Positions 9,401 to 17,071 are shown, numbered from the stretch's first letter. The stretch: DNA of 39,894 nt from Treponema sp. (GCA_017449285.1 JAFSJX010000095.1:1-39894); one strand, 5' to 3'. Numbers and translations: made by a program. The notes: a model not told the origin generated them from the letters alone.

Positions 9401-9920
9401 GTATGCCTACAGTGATGATAATCCTTCTGGGCACTTATTTACTTCAAATGCTGATTACACCAACACTGCTAACTGGCTCAAAATTAGTTGCAGTGATACA
9501 AATACACTTTCTTATTCTAGTACGACAATTGGAGAGGGGTTGCCAAAACTGTATGCTCCTGCAAGCCTTTCTGATACGACGGCTTTCTTTGGTCCTGTTA
9601 AATTCATTGCCATAAACCCGAAGAAACTTGTGATTGCTGATGACGGATTCGCATTCTACACGGATGCCAATGGCGCATATTGCAATAGAAACGCAAACCG
9701 CGTCGTAGAAGTGGATTTGGAAACCTTTGCCATTACCAGTGCCACGGAGACTTCCGCCAACTTCGGTTACACCAGCTATGACTTGATAAGCAGCGGCTTT
9801 ACTACGATTGAATCTCTGAGGCTTTCCGGCTCTGTCTATGCAGAAAACGGTTCATCATGGGCAGCAGATTCCACTACAAATATCGAAATAGGCATTCCTT
9901 TGGGAACGGGCAACGAGTAG
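6426..9920 (+). CDS. Large lipoprotein with Listeria-Bacteroides repeats and a propeller-like C-terminal domain
   Basis: 1164 aa, lipobox FFSC (Cys18), ATG preceded by AAGGAGATG. The N-terminal module (about 20-255) is related to that of the lipoproteins at 1175 and 10161. Listeria-Bacteroides-type repeats follow, with GYIFGGWYT ... LWAKW, then CTFVGW ... LYAVW, then a shorter one ending LFAVW (about 256-605). Next come an Ig-like part (about 610-720) and a roughly 440-residue C-terminal domain with repeated strand units (for example AFDDTGNMYYIA, DVLYQDGYVYVLV, FYTD). That domain is shared with the lipoprotein at 10161. The repeated D.G..Y.. pattern suggests a beta-propeller. It is probably an outer-surface lipoprotein; ligand unknown. 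Confidence 0.85.
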   Translation: MKKRLLFLVAAAALFFSCSGIVQNGTETQNSADGGTYLVIGSASMARSIAPSDSDKDASNLVSFVLKGTREEDEEITLAGDETPIADLAALSEQRIPIQTGSWSFTLTAKLNGVAFSGTTTATIVAETTNTISFEMKAVENYGGMSVTVNFSDTNVTEVVATLKTADKSSDIGEQTFEKTDFVEAKDDEGNLTGYSVTYSRSASSETERLERGSYYLVFEFYADGTTVPINSPDYIVRVASGITTTAAQTISLNETYSVTYNDNDDAEHPAELASGETKVMKYSRKSESITLPQMTRTGYIFGGWYTDSDCVEGKITEIPTGSTGNLTLWAKWELKDVTVTYKNLILSTNSITPVVTGTTTTTGKYGENAELIFEDTENLALIGRYVGCTFVGWTADGETVYQRGNDTFVLEDDVTLYAVWSLECETVCWCNRIVNGVVDAGWVPSSGRSLTVTGAVGTTFFDTAFEAACKEYSADISNLPEILQTGFTYKENDSSYDTVGNDKEHYTYRANPCFLRNEHTVTYNNTALENAVTKKYLYGETIALADADDLTIVGTNEGKYLSGWATEENGDVVYQTGTEAVMPDEDLTLFAVWIDPANASGSTSTDNRALNIAIDKTTLYLNSTVTFTATDATGEVVTSTDSNPLKWSAQILYKGNDVNSLADTSNPYYTVDATAGTLSLSVENPLPAKTYQIYVTVSQPVNASTAAGITATSSQTFEVTVENEPVQMVLYESNSSGKISYCIADSATATFSETASGFADTFGMSKKPLFAFDDTGNMYYIATEGTALIIKSTREGFPTITTEVTTASYNKYHLAVDRTTDTLWLYAYIYGSGSNEKINFYGYENISTITDAPSTADKHYIAESLDSISSPTAFAVDNGMFYIAGDSYLACVNPLDTLADGKFTGSDSVSLNLSAVGLNNYPEVTDVLYQDGYVYVLVSEKNVSIDENIPGDDSYNYTSKGAVIRVVASTKEVSSPLGLVSTPIDTSAGYMYAYSDDNPSGHLFTSNADYTNTANWLKISCSDTNTLSYSSTTIGEGLPKLYAPASLSDTTAFFGPVKFIAINPKKLVIADDGFAFYTDANGAYCNRNANRVVEVDLETFAITSATETSANFGYTSYDLISSGFTTIESLRLSGSVYAENGSSWAADSTTNIEIGIPLGTGNE

Positions 9921-9921
9921 A

Positions 9922-10149
9922 GTAGAAAAGGTTTTGGAGGAAGCCAGAGACGAGAGGTTAGCACGTCAATGAGAGTATTATTGGCAGGGTAAGCGGAACG
10001 GTTCGGTGGAAACTGCTCTCAACCAAATCCGCAAAAAACAATATTTTGAGAGTCTGAATCGGTATTCTGGCGACTTGCTCTTCGTTGGAATCAACTACGA
10101 TGAAGAATCCAAGACTCACAGCTGTGCAATACAAAAATTCCTAAAATAA
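9922..10149 (+). pseudogene. C-terminal remnant of a PD-(D/E)XK nuclease / AAA-ATPase family gene (DUF1703-like)
   Basis: In one frame the gap between two lipoprotein genes reads NGSVETALNQIRKKQY, then LLFVGINYDEES, then AIQKFLK and a stop at 10147. This matches the end of the very common DUF1703/PDDEXK_9 proteins (A..QI..K.Y ... VGI.YD). The same frame upstream carries an in-frame TGA at 9970 and no start, so only a tail survives. These genes are often mobile and multicopy in Treponema and Bacteroidetes (established for the family). The remnant shows that something was inserted or deleted between the two paralogous lipoproteins. Confidence 0.65.
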
Positions 10150-10160
10150 AGGGGGAAAAT

Positions 10161-12332
10161 ATGAAAAATGTGACAAAAAAATTGGCAGGAATCGCACTCT
10201 TGCTGCTGGCGGCATTTGCTCTTGCGGGGTGTTCTGATTTGACGGACGCAAAAAACGATTCGGCGGGAACTGACTCCAGCGCAAAGACGTGCACCGTGAG
10301 CGGAAAGGTCAGCGTGGGCAGAGCGAGCGGCGCGACATCAAGCAATTTCCTTGCGAATCTTGCACCAGCAGCGAGCGAATCTGCACGGTCGGCAACGAGT
10401 TCTCTTCCGACCAGCGACGTGTCATTCTCTGTGTATGCATACAAAGGCTCAGGCTCGTCTATAAATACTTCTGTAAAGGTGGACGGCACTTTTAATTCAA
10501 CTGAGATGACTTATTCCGTTGCGCTTCCGCAGATTGGCGATTGGACGATTTATGTGGTGGGTGGAAGAGAATTTCTTGAAGGAAATGCGGCAGTCACCGT
10601 TACTGATGATTACACTGACATTCTCGAAACAGCGATTATCCTGCAGCCCGGTTACAGCACGGCGGATAATGGCGCAATCAGCCTCACGATTGGCGATGGC
10701 ACGACAGACAGCAAAATTAAATCCGTCACCTTTAGCGGCACGGTTTTAACTACAGACACAAGCAACGCAAATTCACTTTCAGCAGAGAATCTTGATGATA
10801 AAGCGACTGTTTCTTTTTCGGGCGGCAGCGCAACGATTGCTCTTGAAGACATAAAACCGAACGCATACGAAGTCACTTTCAGTTTTTATGATGATGCTGG
10901 CGGTGAGGGCAATCTTCTCTACAAGTGCAAGGAAGTGATTGAGGTCTATGGCGGATTTACTACGGACACTTGGTTTGGCGAGGGAAGCCATCTTGTGAAT
11001 AGCGGAGACACGGTTGAGTTTGTGATTACGGACAGCTTGGTATCGTCTTTTGGTACGGAAATTGTGCCGAACACAGATTTGATGATTCCTTCGTTCTCAA
11101 ATTATTATCACATTGCCGAGGACGAGCTTGCCACTTTAACTACTAACTCAACACGGTTGGACTTTATTTCTAAGCCATGTTTTGATTCAAATGGTAATTA
11201 TTATTATTTGGATGAAAATAAAAAATTAAAATCAAACAATACAAACGCTAATGATAAGACACTTGATACTTCAGATAATTATTCAAATTCACTCATTGTC
11301 GATATGGCAACAGATATTCTTTATTTGTACTATATCAACGAAAGCCAGATTTTTGTTTACAAATATCCGAATCTTATTTCCAGTGGTACTGTTGATACCA
11401 AATATACCTGCACTTTCGGATGCGAATCTTTCACTGTTTCCGTTGATGGTAGCGATTATACAAGCTCACCATGGCCTAGCTACAATGTTGTCGTCTATGA
11501 TGGAACGATTTATGTGATAGGTGCGGATACAAGTTCTTCTACTCCAGGTTCATACTTATATCATGGGACTTTTGAAGATGGACTTACAGAGAAAACTTTA
11601 TCAGATAAAGTTGCGCTTAATCTTGAATCTCTTGGAGATACAGCACCTTCGGTCAATGACATTCTTTATCAAGATGGAAAAGTGTATATGCTTTTAAATG
11701 ACGGAGGAAATGATTCGAATGAGGTTCGTTCCCGCGGTGGCGTACTTATATACGACTGTTTCTCAGGCAAAGTGAGTTCAAAAATAATCGGCTGGACTGA
11801 CGGATATGTATTCGGTTCAGGTTCCTCTTCAACATGTACTCCGATAGAAAGCCTGAAAACAAATGCAACATACAATGAAAAACCATTGTACGAGAAGATT
11901 TCTGAAAACGGTACCGAAACTTATCAAAACTTGCAGCTAACCTTTACGACGGCAGACACTACTGGTATGCCTTATCAGTTTTATTGCCCGTATGACAGTC
12001 TTGATTCTTATTTCGCGGGACCAAGAAAATTCGTTGGCATAAAGCCCAAAAAACTTGTTGTCATGGATCATGGCATTGCGTTCTATACCGATGATGATGT
12101 GCTAAAATACAAAAGGGTAGACCGTGTTGTATATGTTGATTTGGAATCATTTTCGATTACGGATTCAGTTCCTGTTACGACGGTATATGCTTCATCTTGG
12201 ACAGAGCCCGGCAGTACGAATTTCTTTAAACAGGCTGATGCCGATGCTACTTATTATAACAATGACGGTTCAGAAGAATATTCTGTTTCACAAAATGACT
12301 CATACGGTGCTTCTTTCGTAAGCAACCAATAA
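10161..12332 (+). CDS. Lipoprotein with propeller-like C-terminal domain, paralogue of the 6426-9920 product
   Basis: 723 aa, lipobox LAGC (Cys24), AAAGGGGG ahead of the ATG. The first 290 or so residues resemble the N-terminal module of the lipoproteins at 1175 and 6426 (GAISLTI, a typical FSFYDD strand). There are no Listeria-Bacteroides repeats. From about 300 to the end it matches the C-terminal domain of the 6426 product: both have D(I/V)LYQDG.VY, then GP.KF..I.PKKLV, then AFYTD, then R..RVV.VDLE.F.IT in the same order. It therefore looks like a shorter version of the same surface protein with the repeat block removed or never acquired. A hairpin with a following T-rich stretch at 12367 may end the transcript. 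Confidence 0.85.
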   Translation: MKNVTKKLAGIALLLLAAFALAGCSDLTDAKNDSAGTDSSAKTCTVSGKVSVGRASGATSSNFLANLAPAASESARSATSSLPTSDVSFSVYAYKGSGSSINTSVKVDGTFNSTEMTYSVALPQIGDWTIYVVGGREFLEGNAAVTVTDDYTDILETAIILQPGYSTADNGAISLTIGDGTTDSKIKSVTFSGTVLTTDTSNANSLSAENLDDKATVSFSGGSATIALEDIKPNAYEVTFSFYDDAGGEGNLLYKCKEVIEVYGGFTTDTWFGEGSHLVNSGDTVEFVITDSLVSSFGTEIVPNTDLMIPSFSNYYHIAEDELATLTTNSTRLDFISKPCFDSNGNYYYLDENKKLKSNNTNANDKTLDTSDNYSNSLIVDMATDILYLYYINESQIFVYKYPNLISSGTVDTKYTCTFGCESFTVSVDGSDYTSSPWPSYNVVVYDGTIYVIGADTSSSTPGSYLYHGTFEDGLTEKTLSDKVALNLESLGDTAPSVNDILYQDGKVYMLLNDGGNDSNEVRSRGGVLIYDCFSGKVSSKIIGWTDGYVFGSGSSSTCTPIESLKTNATYNEKPLYEKISENGTETYQNLQLTFTTADTTGMPYQFYCPYDSLDSYFAGPRKFVGIKPKKLVVMDHGIAFYTDDDVLKYKRVDRVVYVDLESFSITDSVPVTTVYASSWTEPGSTNFFKQADADATYYNNDGSEEYSVSQNDSYGASFVSNQ

Positions 12333-12366
12333 GCCTGTCATTATACACGAAGGTTGAACTATCAGG

Positions 12367-12397
12367 CACTTGCCCCACGCGGGCGGGTGTCTTGTTT
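12367..12397 (+). terminator. Probable rho-independent terminator after the lipoprotein cluster
   Basis: CACTTGCCC pairs with GGGCGGGTG (nine pairs, two of them G-T) around a five-base loop, followed by TCTTGTTT. It lies 34 bases after the lipoprotein stop and before the fabD promoter. Confidence 0.5.
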
Positions 12398-12464
12398 CAT
12401 ATTAGTGAATTATTGAGGAAGGTCGTTCTGGATTCGCTTATTGTGATATTTCAGAAAATTTCTC

Positions 12465-12524
12465 TTGCATAAAACCACACAATCATATACACTAATTATG
12501 TTGACACTTTGACAAATTTTGTCA
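12465..12524 (+). promoter_or_regulatory. fabD promoter and palindromic operator
   Basis: TTGCAT at 12465 and TATACA at 12486 (15-bp spacing) or TACACT at 12488 (17 bp) make a plausible promoter. Just downstream is a perfect palindrome, TGACAAA-T-TTTGTCA, at 12510-12524, near the expected transcription start and 18 bases before the fabD ATG. The same half-sites in the same order occur before fabF (27696-27718). A repressor of the type II fatty-acid genes is inferred; its identity is unknown. Confidence 0.55.
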
Positions 12525-12542
12525 GAAAGAACAGGAGATTTT

Positions 12543-13499
12543 ATGGCTAAGAAGTATGCTTTTTTGTTCCCCGGACAGGGTGCGCAGGCACAGGGCATGA
12601 TGAAAGATGTATGCGATGCTTTTCCCGAGGCGCGTAAGATTATTGACGATATTTCCGCAGTGACGGGAAAAGATATTACTAAACTCTTGTGGGAAACGGA
12701 GCAGACTGAACTGAACCGCAGCGACAACAGCCAGCTGGCGATTACCGCTGGAAGTCTTGCAGTGATGGCTGCTTTGAAGACCAAGGGCATTGAGCCGAGC
12801 GCATGCATGGGATTCAGTCTGGGCGAATTTCCTGCCCTGTATGCGGCGGGAATCCTTTCTTTTGAAGACGTGATTAAGATTGTCGTTCAGCGCGGCACGA
12901 TTATGCAGAAAGTGTGCGAGGACATCGCCGCCGCCAACGAAGGACATGCGCCGGGAATGACGGCTGTGCTTGGTCTTCCGCCAGAAAAAGTTGAGGAACT
13001 TGCAAAGGGCGTAGAAGGTGCTTATGCCGCAAACATGAACAGCGTAAAACAGACCGTGGTAAGCGGCACGTTTGACGGTTTGGCGGCGGTTGAGGAAGCG
13101 GCAAAGAATGCTGGCGCAAGAAGAACGGTTCGCCTCGCTGTTGCAGGTCCCTTCCACTCTCCGCTCATGCAGGCGGCGGCTGACGGATTCAAGGTTGCGC
13201 TTGAGCCGTACACATTCAGCGACCCGAAAATCGCGTTGTTCAGCAATGTGACTGGCAAAAAAGTGACCGAAGGCGCACCCGCAAAAGCAAGCGCAGTTGA
13301 CCACTTGACAAATCCGGTGCGCTGGACGGACGAGGAGAAAGTCCTTGCCGACATGATTAAGGAAGATTCTGCAAATGAATGGGTGTTGCTGGAAGTTGGT
13401 CCCGGCAAAGTCCTGAGCGGTCTCTGGGGGCAGACAGAACTTGGCGCAACGCTGCCCTGTACACCAATAAACACAGCCGAAGCGATTAACGCATTGTAA
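12543..13499 (+). CDS. fabD: Malonyl-CoA:ACP transacylase FabD
   Basis: 318 aa when started at the ATG at 12543, which has AGGAG five bases upstream and gives the family's usual N-terminus (MAKKYAFLFPGQGAQ). An upstream in-frame TTG at 12519 falls inside the palindromic operator and is not favoured. The enzyme moves malonyl from CoA to acyl carrier protein, feeding fatty-acid elongation in the cytoplasm. Visible: the GQGAQ loop (11-15), nucleophile Ser92 in GFSLGE, Arg117, and catalytic His205 in AGPFHSPLM. The nucleophile elbow has Phe where many homologues have His (GHSLG); related families tolerate other residues there. fabG follows after 146 bases in the same direction. Confidence 0.95.
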   Translation: MAKKYAFLFPGQGAQAQGMMKDVCDAFPEARKIIDDISAVTGKDITKLLWETEQTELNRSDNSQLAITAGSLAVMAALKTKGIEPSACMGFSLGEFPALYAAGILSFEDVIKIVVQRGTIMQKVCEDIAAANEGHAPGMTAVLGLPPEKVEELAKGVEGAYAANMNSVKQTVVSGTFDGLAAVEEAAKNAGARRTVRLAVAGPFHSPLMQAAADGFKVALEPYTFSDPKIALFSNVTGKKVTEGAPAKASAVDHLTNPVRWTDEEKVLADMIKEDSANEWVLLEVGPGKVLSGLWGQTELGATLPCTPINTAEAINAL

Positions 13500-13577
13500 G
13501 GACAATAATCCGCAGATTACGCAGATTTGCATTTTGTTATACGAAGCGGGTTCGGAAGATTCCGCAAGCGGAGCTTC

Positions 13578-13633
13578 TAGGGCGGTAGCCCTAAGCCGTG
13601 CTGGAGCAGGGGGGGGATAGGGGAACTCCCCTA
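13578..13633 (+). repeat. GC-rich intergenic repeat, copy 2, with hairpins reaching the fabG ribosome site
   Basis: The words GGTAGC (13584), CCGT (13596) and GGAGC (13603) followed by a run of eight G repeat the order seen in the copies at 5204 and 25816. Two hairpins are visible: TAGGGC/GCCCTA at 13579-13594 and TAGGGG/CCCCTA at 13618-13633. The second ends where the AAGGAG ribosome site of fabG begins. Confidence 0.5.
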
Positions 13634-13645
13634 AGGAGAAAAATT

Positions 13646-14395
13646 ATGTTATTGAAGAATAAAAAAGCACTTGTGACAGGAAGTAGCCGTGGTATTGGAC
13701 GCGCGATTGTTGAAGCATTCTTGAAGAACGGTGCGGAAGTGTGGGGGCTTTGCTCCAAGCCGAGTGCGGCAAAAGCGGACTTGGAGAAACTCGCCGCAGA
13801 AAATGGCGTTGTCTTCCATGAAATCTGCGCGGACGTAGGAAATGCCGAGCAGGTGACGGAAGTGGTCAAGGCGGCTCTAGCTGAAGCGGGTACGTTTGAC
13901 GTGCTTGTGAACAACGCAGGCATTACTCGCGACGGACTTTCGTTCCGCATGAAGAAAGAGGACTGGGACGACGTTCTTCGCGTGAACCTGACCAGCGTCT
14001 TCCTGATTACCCAGATTGTTTCCGGCAACATGATTCGTGCAAAGGACAAGTCCTGCTCAATCATCAATATGTCTAGCATTGTGGGCTTGCACGGTCAGGG
14101 CGGACAGGTGAACTATGCGGCGAGCAAGGGCGGTGTTATCGCCTATACCAAGGCACTGGCAAAAGAAGTGGGAAGCCGTGGTGTGCGCGTAAACGCAATT
14201 GCGCCGGGATTTATCGAAACCGACATGACCGCAGTTCTCAAGGACGACATGAAGGCGCAGTGGGTGGACACATTGCCGCTGAAGCGCGCCGGAAAGCCTG
14301 AGGACATCGCAAACGCCGCGCTGTTCCTTGCAAGCGATTTGAGTACCTACATCACCGGTCAAGTGCTTGGCGTAGACGGAGGAATGGGCGCATAA
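13646..14395 (+). CDS. fabG: 3-oxoacyl-ACP reductase FabG
   Basis: 249 aa, ATG with AAGGAG seven bases upstream. It reduces 3-oxoacyl-ACP to 3-hydroxyacyl-ACP with NADPH, the first reduction of the elongation cycle. Short-chain dehydrogenase features are all present: TGSSRGIG nucleotide loop (11-18), NNAG (89-92), the catalytic Ser in NMSSIVG (143/144), and YxxxK with Tyr157 and Lys161. The C-terminus GVDGGMGA is typical and the length is standard. An upstream in-frame start would add residues encoded by the GC-rich repeat and is rejected. It lies 146 bases after fabD with a repeat between them, so co-transcription is likely but not certain. A pseudogene of unrelated type begins right after its stop. 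Confidence 0.95.
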   Translation: MLLKNKKALVTGSSRGIGRAIVEAFLKNGAEVWGLCSKPSAAKADLEKLAAENGVVFHEICADVGNAEQVTEVVKAALAEAGTFDVLVNNAGITRDGLSFRMKKEDWDDVLRVNLTSVFLITQIVSGNMIRAKDKSCSIINMSSIVGLHGQGGQVNYAASKGGVIAYTKALAKEVGSRGVRVNAIAPGFIETDMTAVLKDDMKAQWVDTLPLKRAGKPEDIANAALFLASDLSTYITGQVLGVDGGMGA

Positions 14396-14398
14396 GCG

Positions 14399-14710
14399 GT
14401 TAGTCGATTCAGCCGTTCTTGGCGGTAGCTTCGCTTGCTCGTCATGGCCTCGTTCACGCCGATTTTCCCCACATCATGCAAAAGCGCGGCAAAAAAATCT
14501 CATTGACTTCCTTTTCGCTTTTTCCAGACCTGCGTGCAATCTCGCGAGAATACTCTGCGACACGGGTTGAGTGTCCGTGCGTGTAGCGGTCTTTTGCGTC
14601 AATCGCGCTGGCCAGTGCCTCTGCGGTTTGGGAGAACAGTTCGCTCAAATGCTTTTGCTCCGCTTTCATCAGTTCAATCTCATGGTCGTGGGCTTTTTGC
14701 AGGTCATAAG
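14399..14710 (-). pseudogene. HD-GYP domain remnant, frameshifted and internally deleted
   Basis: Read on the minus strand from 14710, the sequence gives a coiled segment and then LASAIDAKDRYTHGHSTRVA, the start of an HD-GYP (cyclic-di-GMP phosphodiesterase) domain. At 14491-14497 there is a run of seven T on this strand; one more would restore FAALLHDVGKIGV, the HD motif. Without it the frame ends in PRFCMMWGKSA. After the HD motif the restored frame jumps straight to NEAMTSKRSYR, the DAMTS.R.YR motif that normally lies about 70 residues later, so an internal segment including the GYP motif is gone. Upstream it is fused to an IS982-like transposase fragment. Not functional. Confidence 0.75.
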
Positions 14711-15100
14711 CCTGTTCATTGCAGATTCCGCTCATTTTGAATCCGTACCACCATCCTTTTGTAGATTTGCTTCTTTTCGCAATGCTTTTTGTCACTTTGT
14801 GCGAGTAAATTTTATGGTAATTTTTCAGGTCACCGTTCTTGAAATGGAATCTGTAAATGTTCAGTGCGACAATCTGTTCAAGGCTCAATTGTCTTTTAGG
14901 CCCCCGCTTTCCATTGAACTTTGAAATAAGAAATTCATACATTAAATTGCCTTTAAGGCACTTGAAAAACATGCTGGTTAAGTTGTAAATTAGTTCATAC
15001 ATAAGCATAATTCTTTTTGATTTTTTTTGTGGTGATTAAAATTTTAAAGATTTAGGCTTTTTTTGTAAATTCTCATCTAAACTCGAAATTCGGGCTATTT
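14704..15100 (-). mobile_element. IS982-like element remnant, copy 1 (truncated)
   Basis: The minus strand encodes LSLEQIVALNIYRFHFKNGD, then KIYSHKVTKSIAKRSKSTKG, then WWYGFKMSGICNEQ, resembling IS982-family transposases (N-terminal region joined to the HKV.KG.A.R.KST.GW.YGFKLH block). The segment that should lie between, with the first catalytic Asp, is absent. The right end carries the terminal sequence AAACTCGAAATTCGGGCTA, found also at 17188 (inverted), 17595 and 19023. The left end is lost where the element joins the HD-GYP remnant. The ribosome site of the next gene follows this end directly. Confidence 0.65.
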
Positions 15101-15114
15101 AGGAGGACTTTTTT

Positions 15115-17004
15115 ATGACAAAGATGAAATCATTTCTGTTTGTGCTGATTGCCGCAACGCTTTTATTTGCACTCTCTTGTTCGGATGAATCAAGTGGTTC
15201 ATCACCTGAGCCGGATTCTAATAAGCTGACTTACCTTGCATCAACTCAAATATCTGATTACACACAAAGAGCAATGAAAACTGCAGGTCTTGCAAGCACA
15301 AATAGCACAGATTCTATTCCACAAGTGTACATCGTAAATGGATCCGATTTGGCAAGTCTTTCCGATGACAAAATTCTTCTTGCTGTAAAAACCTGCCTTG
15401 AAGGCCAGACTTTTATTATTGATGCTCCGGACGGATATCAGATATATAGGTTTGTTCAAACAGTGCAAACGCTACTTGAAAAAGACGAAAATAAATATTG
15501 GTATGACCAGACAGATATTCATCCTTGGTCTATACTAAGCCTTCTTTGCCAATTTTATGATCAGACAGAAGAAAATGATGAAACTTTTGAAGCAATTGCA
15601 ATGCGAAAAGAACAGATGTATTTTGTTCATGATATTGACCAAGTTATGGATGTGAATTTCGAAGAAGAATCTGAAGTCATCACATCTGCTGCAACAGAAG
15701 GTAATCCGACAGAAGAAGCAGATGAAATTGACACAAACGAGAACTCGACTTCAGACAACAAAGAAACTGACTTTACAACTGTAACAGCCGCTTCAATTCA
15801 AGCCTTTGCAGAATGGATAAAATCAAATGATACAGAAGAGTCAAGTGGTCAAAGAGCAGCCGCTTCAACAATTGAAGAGGAAAAAGAAGCCCAGTCATTC
15901 GTACATAATTTTACAGCCAGCTTCTCTTATACCGGAAAAGAAAAATATCCTTATAACGGAAGATATGACGGCAAATGCGAGAATGTCCAGCTTTACACTG
16001 ATGTATGGACAGCCTGCAGCATAGACACAAATACAGATTATTATCTTGTAAGAACTTCGGCAGTCTGCAACAATCAGCAACTCGGTTACAAAAATGAATG
16101 GGACAATGGAAAACATATAGGTCCTTATATGAGGTATTGTGAAATTACTTCAAAACTCGGAAATGGATATGCCTCATTGAAAGCAAACAAATGCAGTCCT
16201 GGTACAACGACAGGAACTTCCAGTTTTACACAGGGACAAAGCTTCAGTTTTGGCGGAAACGTAGGCTTTAACTCATCAGGACCTACAGGTGGACTTACAA
16301 CAGGATTTTCAATCAATGCATCAAGAACACAGTCAATTCCAGATATTTCAGTATCATTCAATCTTGCAGATGATTCAAAATCTGCAACATGGAAGTTTGA
16401 AGCACCAAACGCAGATACTGGTTGGGATGGGCTATACACCTACGGTAGCGATGCAAAAGGCATTCAAACAAAGACTGCAATCTTTGATACTTATGCAGTT
16501 TATACTATGCCTAGTTATAATTATTGGGTGCAGGAAAGAGTGCCTCTTAATTCAGATGCAAAAGTTCGGTTGGCTGCGACCGCAGCTTACCTTGATGGAT
16601 TCTTTTACACCAATCTTAACACCTACCGTTATTATAAGACTACACCGTATGGGTTTAGAGATTATGTAAGGAAGCCATGTAATTCATACTGCAACTATGT
16701 TATGTATTTTGATCCGCCTTCTGACATAACTCCTGAAAGAATAGACCTCTATAACAGAATCTTAAAGGAATATATTACTGACTGGAATAGTTCTCAAAGA
16801 TATTATGGCTTCTGTGATACTTCAAAAACATGGACTTATGAAAGACATGACAAACTTGCAGCGTCACACTTTTCCACAGCAGAAAAAACAATCAGAACAA
16901 ATCAGGATGTTTTAAAAAGCCGTGGTTTTAAAGGAACATTTACTTTTAGAATTAAAAATGCAACAACAGGAGAGCAGATTAGGTCTTTTGACTTGACCTT
17001 CTAA
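15115..17004 (+). CDS. Lipoprotein of unknown function, with a weak resemblance to beta-pore-forming (leukocidin-like) toxins
   Basis: 629 aa, ATG with AGGAGG eight bases upstream, lipobox ALSC (Cys22). After a helical N-terminal part there is an acidic low-complexity stretch (about 180-225, EEESE ... NENSTSDNKETD). It is followed by aromatic, Cys-containing strands (YPYNGRYDGKCENVQLYTD, about 282-300; YYLVRTSAVCNNQQLGY, about 308-325). A Gly/Ser-rich amphipathic stretch (FGGNVGFNSSGPTGGL, about 380-395) runs into INASRTQSIPDISVSFN and then ATWKFEAPN. The order of Gly/Ser-rich stem, S.SIPDI strand and W-containing strand recalls leukocidin/VCC-type pore formers, but this is only a visual resemblance. 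The gene stands alone between two IS982-like relics whose ends form inverted repeats around it, and a terminator follows. Confidence 0.8.
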   Translation: MTKMKSFLFVLIAATLLFALSCSDESSGSSPEPDSNKLTYLASTQISDYTQRAMKTAGLASTNSTDSIPQVYIVNGSDLASLSDDKILLAVKTCLEGQTFIIDAPDGYQIYRFVQTVQTLLEKDENKYWYDQTDIHPWSILSLLCQFYDQTEENDETFEAIAMRKEQMYFVHDIDQVMDVNFEEESEVITSAATEGNPTEEADEIDTNENSTSDNKETDFTTVTAASIQAFAEWIKSNDTEESSGQRAAASTIEEEKEAQSFVHNFTASFSYTGKEKYPYNGRYDGKCENVQLYTDVWTACSIDTNTDYYLVRTSAVCNNQQLGYKNEWDNGKHIGPYMRYCEITSKLGNGYASLKANKCSPGTTTGTSSFTQGQSFSFGGNVGFNSSGPTGGLTTGFSINASRTQSIPDISVSFNLADDSKSATWKFEAPNADTGWDGLYTYGSDAKGIQTKTAIFDTYAVYTMPSYNYWVQERVPLNSDAKVRLAATAAYLDGFFYTNLNTYRYYKTTPYGFRDYVRKPCNSYCNYVMYFDPPSDITPERIDLYNRILKEYITDWNSSQRYYGFCDTSKTWTYERHDKLAASHFSTAEKTIRTNQDVLKSRGFKGTFTFRIKNATTGEQIRSFDLTF

Positions 17005-17025
17005 TTCCCAAAAAAAGTTCTTTTC

Positions 17026-17071
17026 ATAAGGGGGATACGCTCATCAAGGCTTATTCCCCTTATTCTTTTTT
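17026..17071 (+). terminator. Rho-independent terminator after the 15115 lipoprotein
   Basis: ATAAGGGGGA pairs with TTCCCCTTAT (ten pairs, one G-T) around an 18-base loop. TCTTTTTT follows. It lies 22 bases after the stop. Confidence 0.75.

Noticed and set aside
12519..12542. Upstream TTG start for fabD
   Set aside because: It lies inside the palindrome, and the ATG at 12543 has AGGAG at proper spacing and the family's usual N-terminus.
12522..13532. 336-aa minus-strand ORF opposite fabD
   Set aside because: fabD on the plus strand has complete catalytic motifs; the antisense frame has no recognisable domain or ribosome site.
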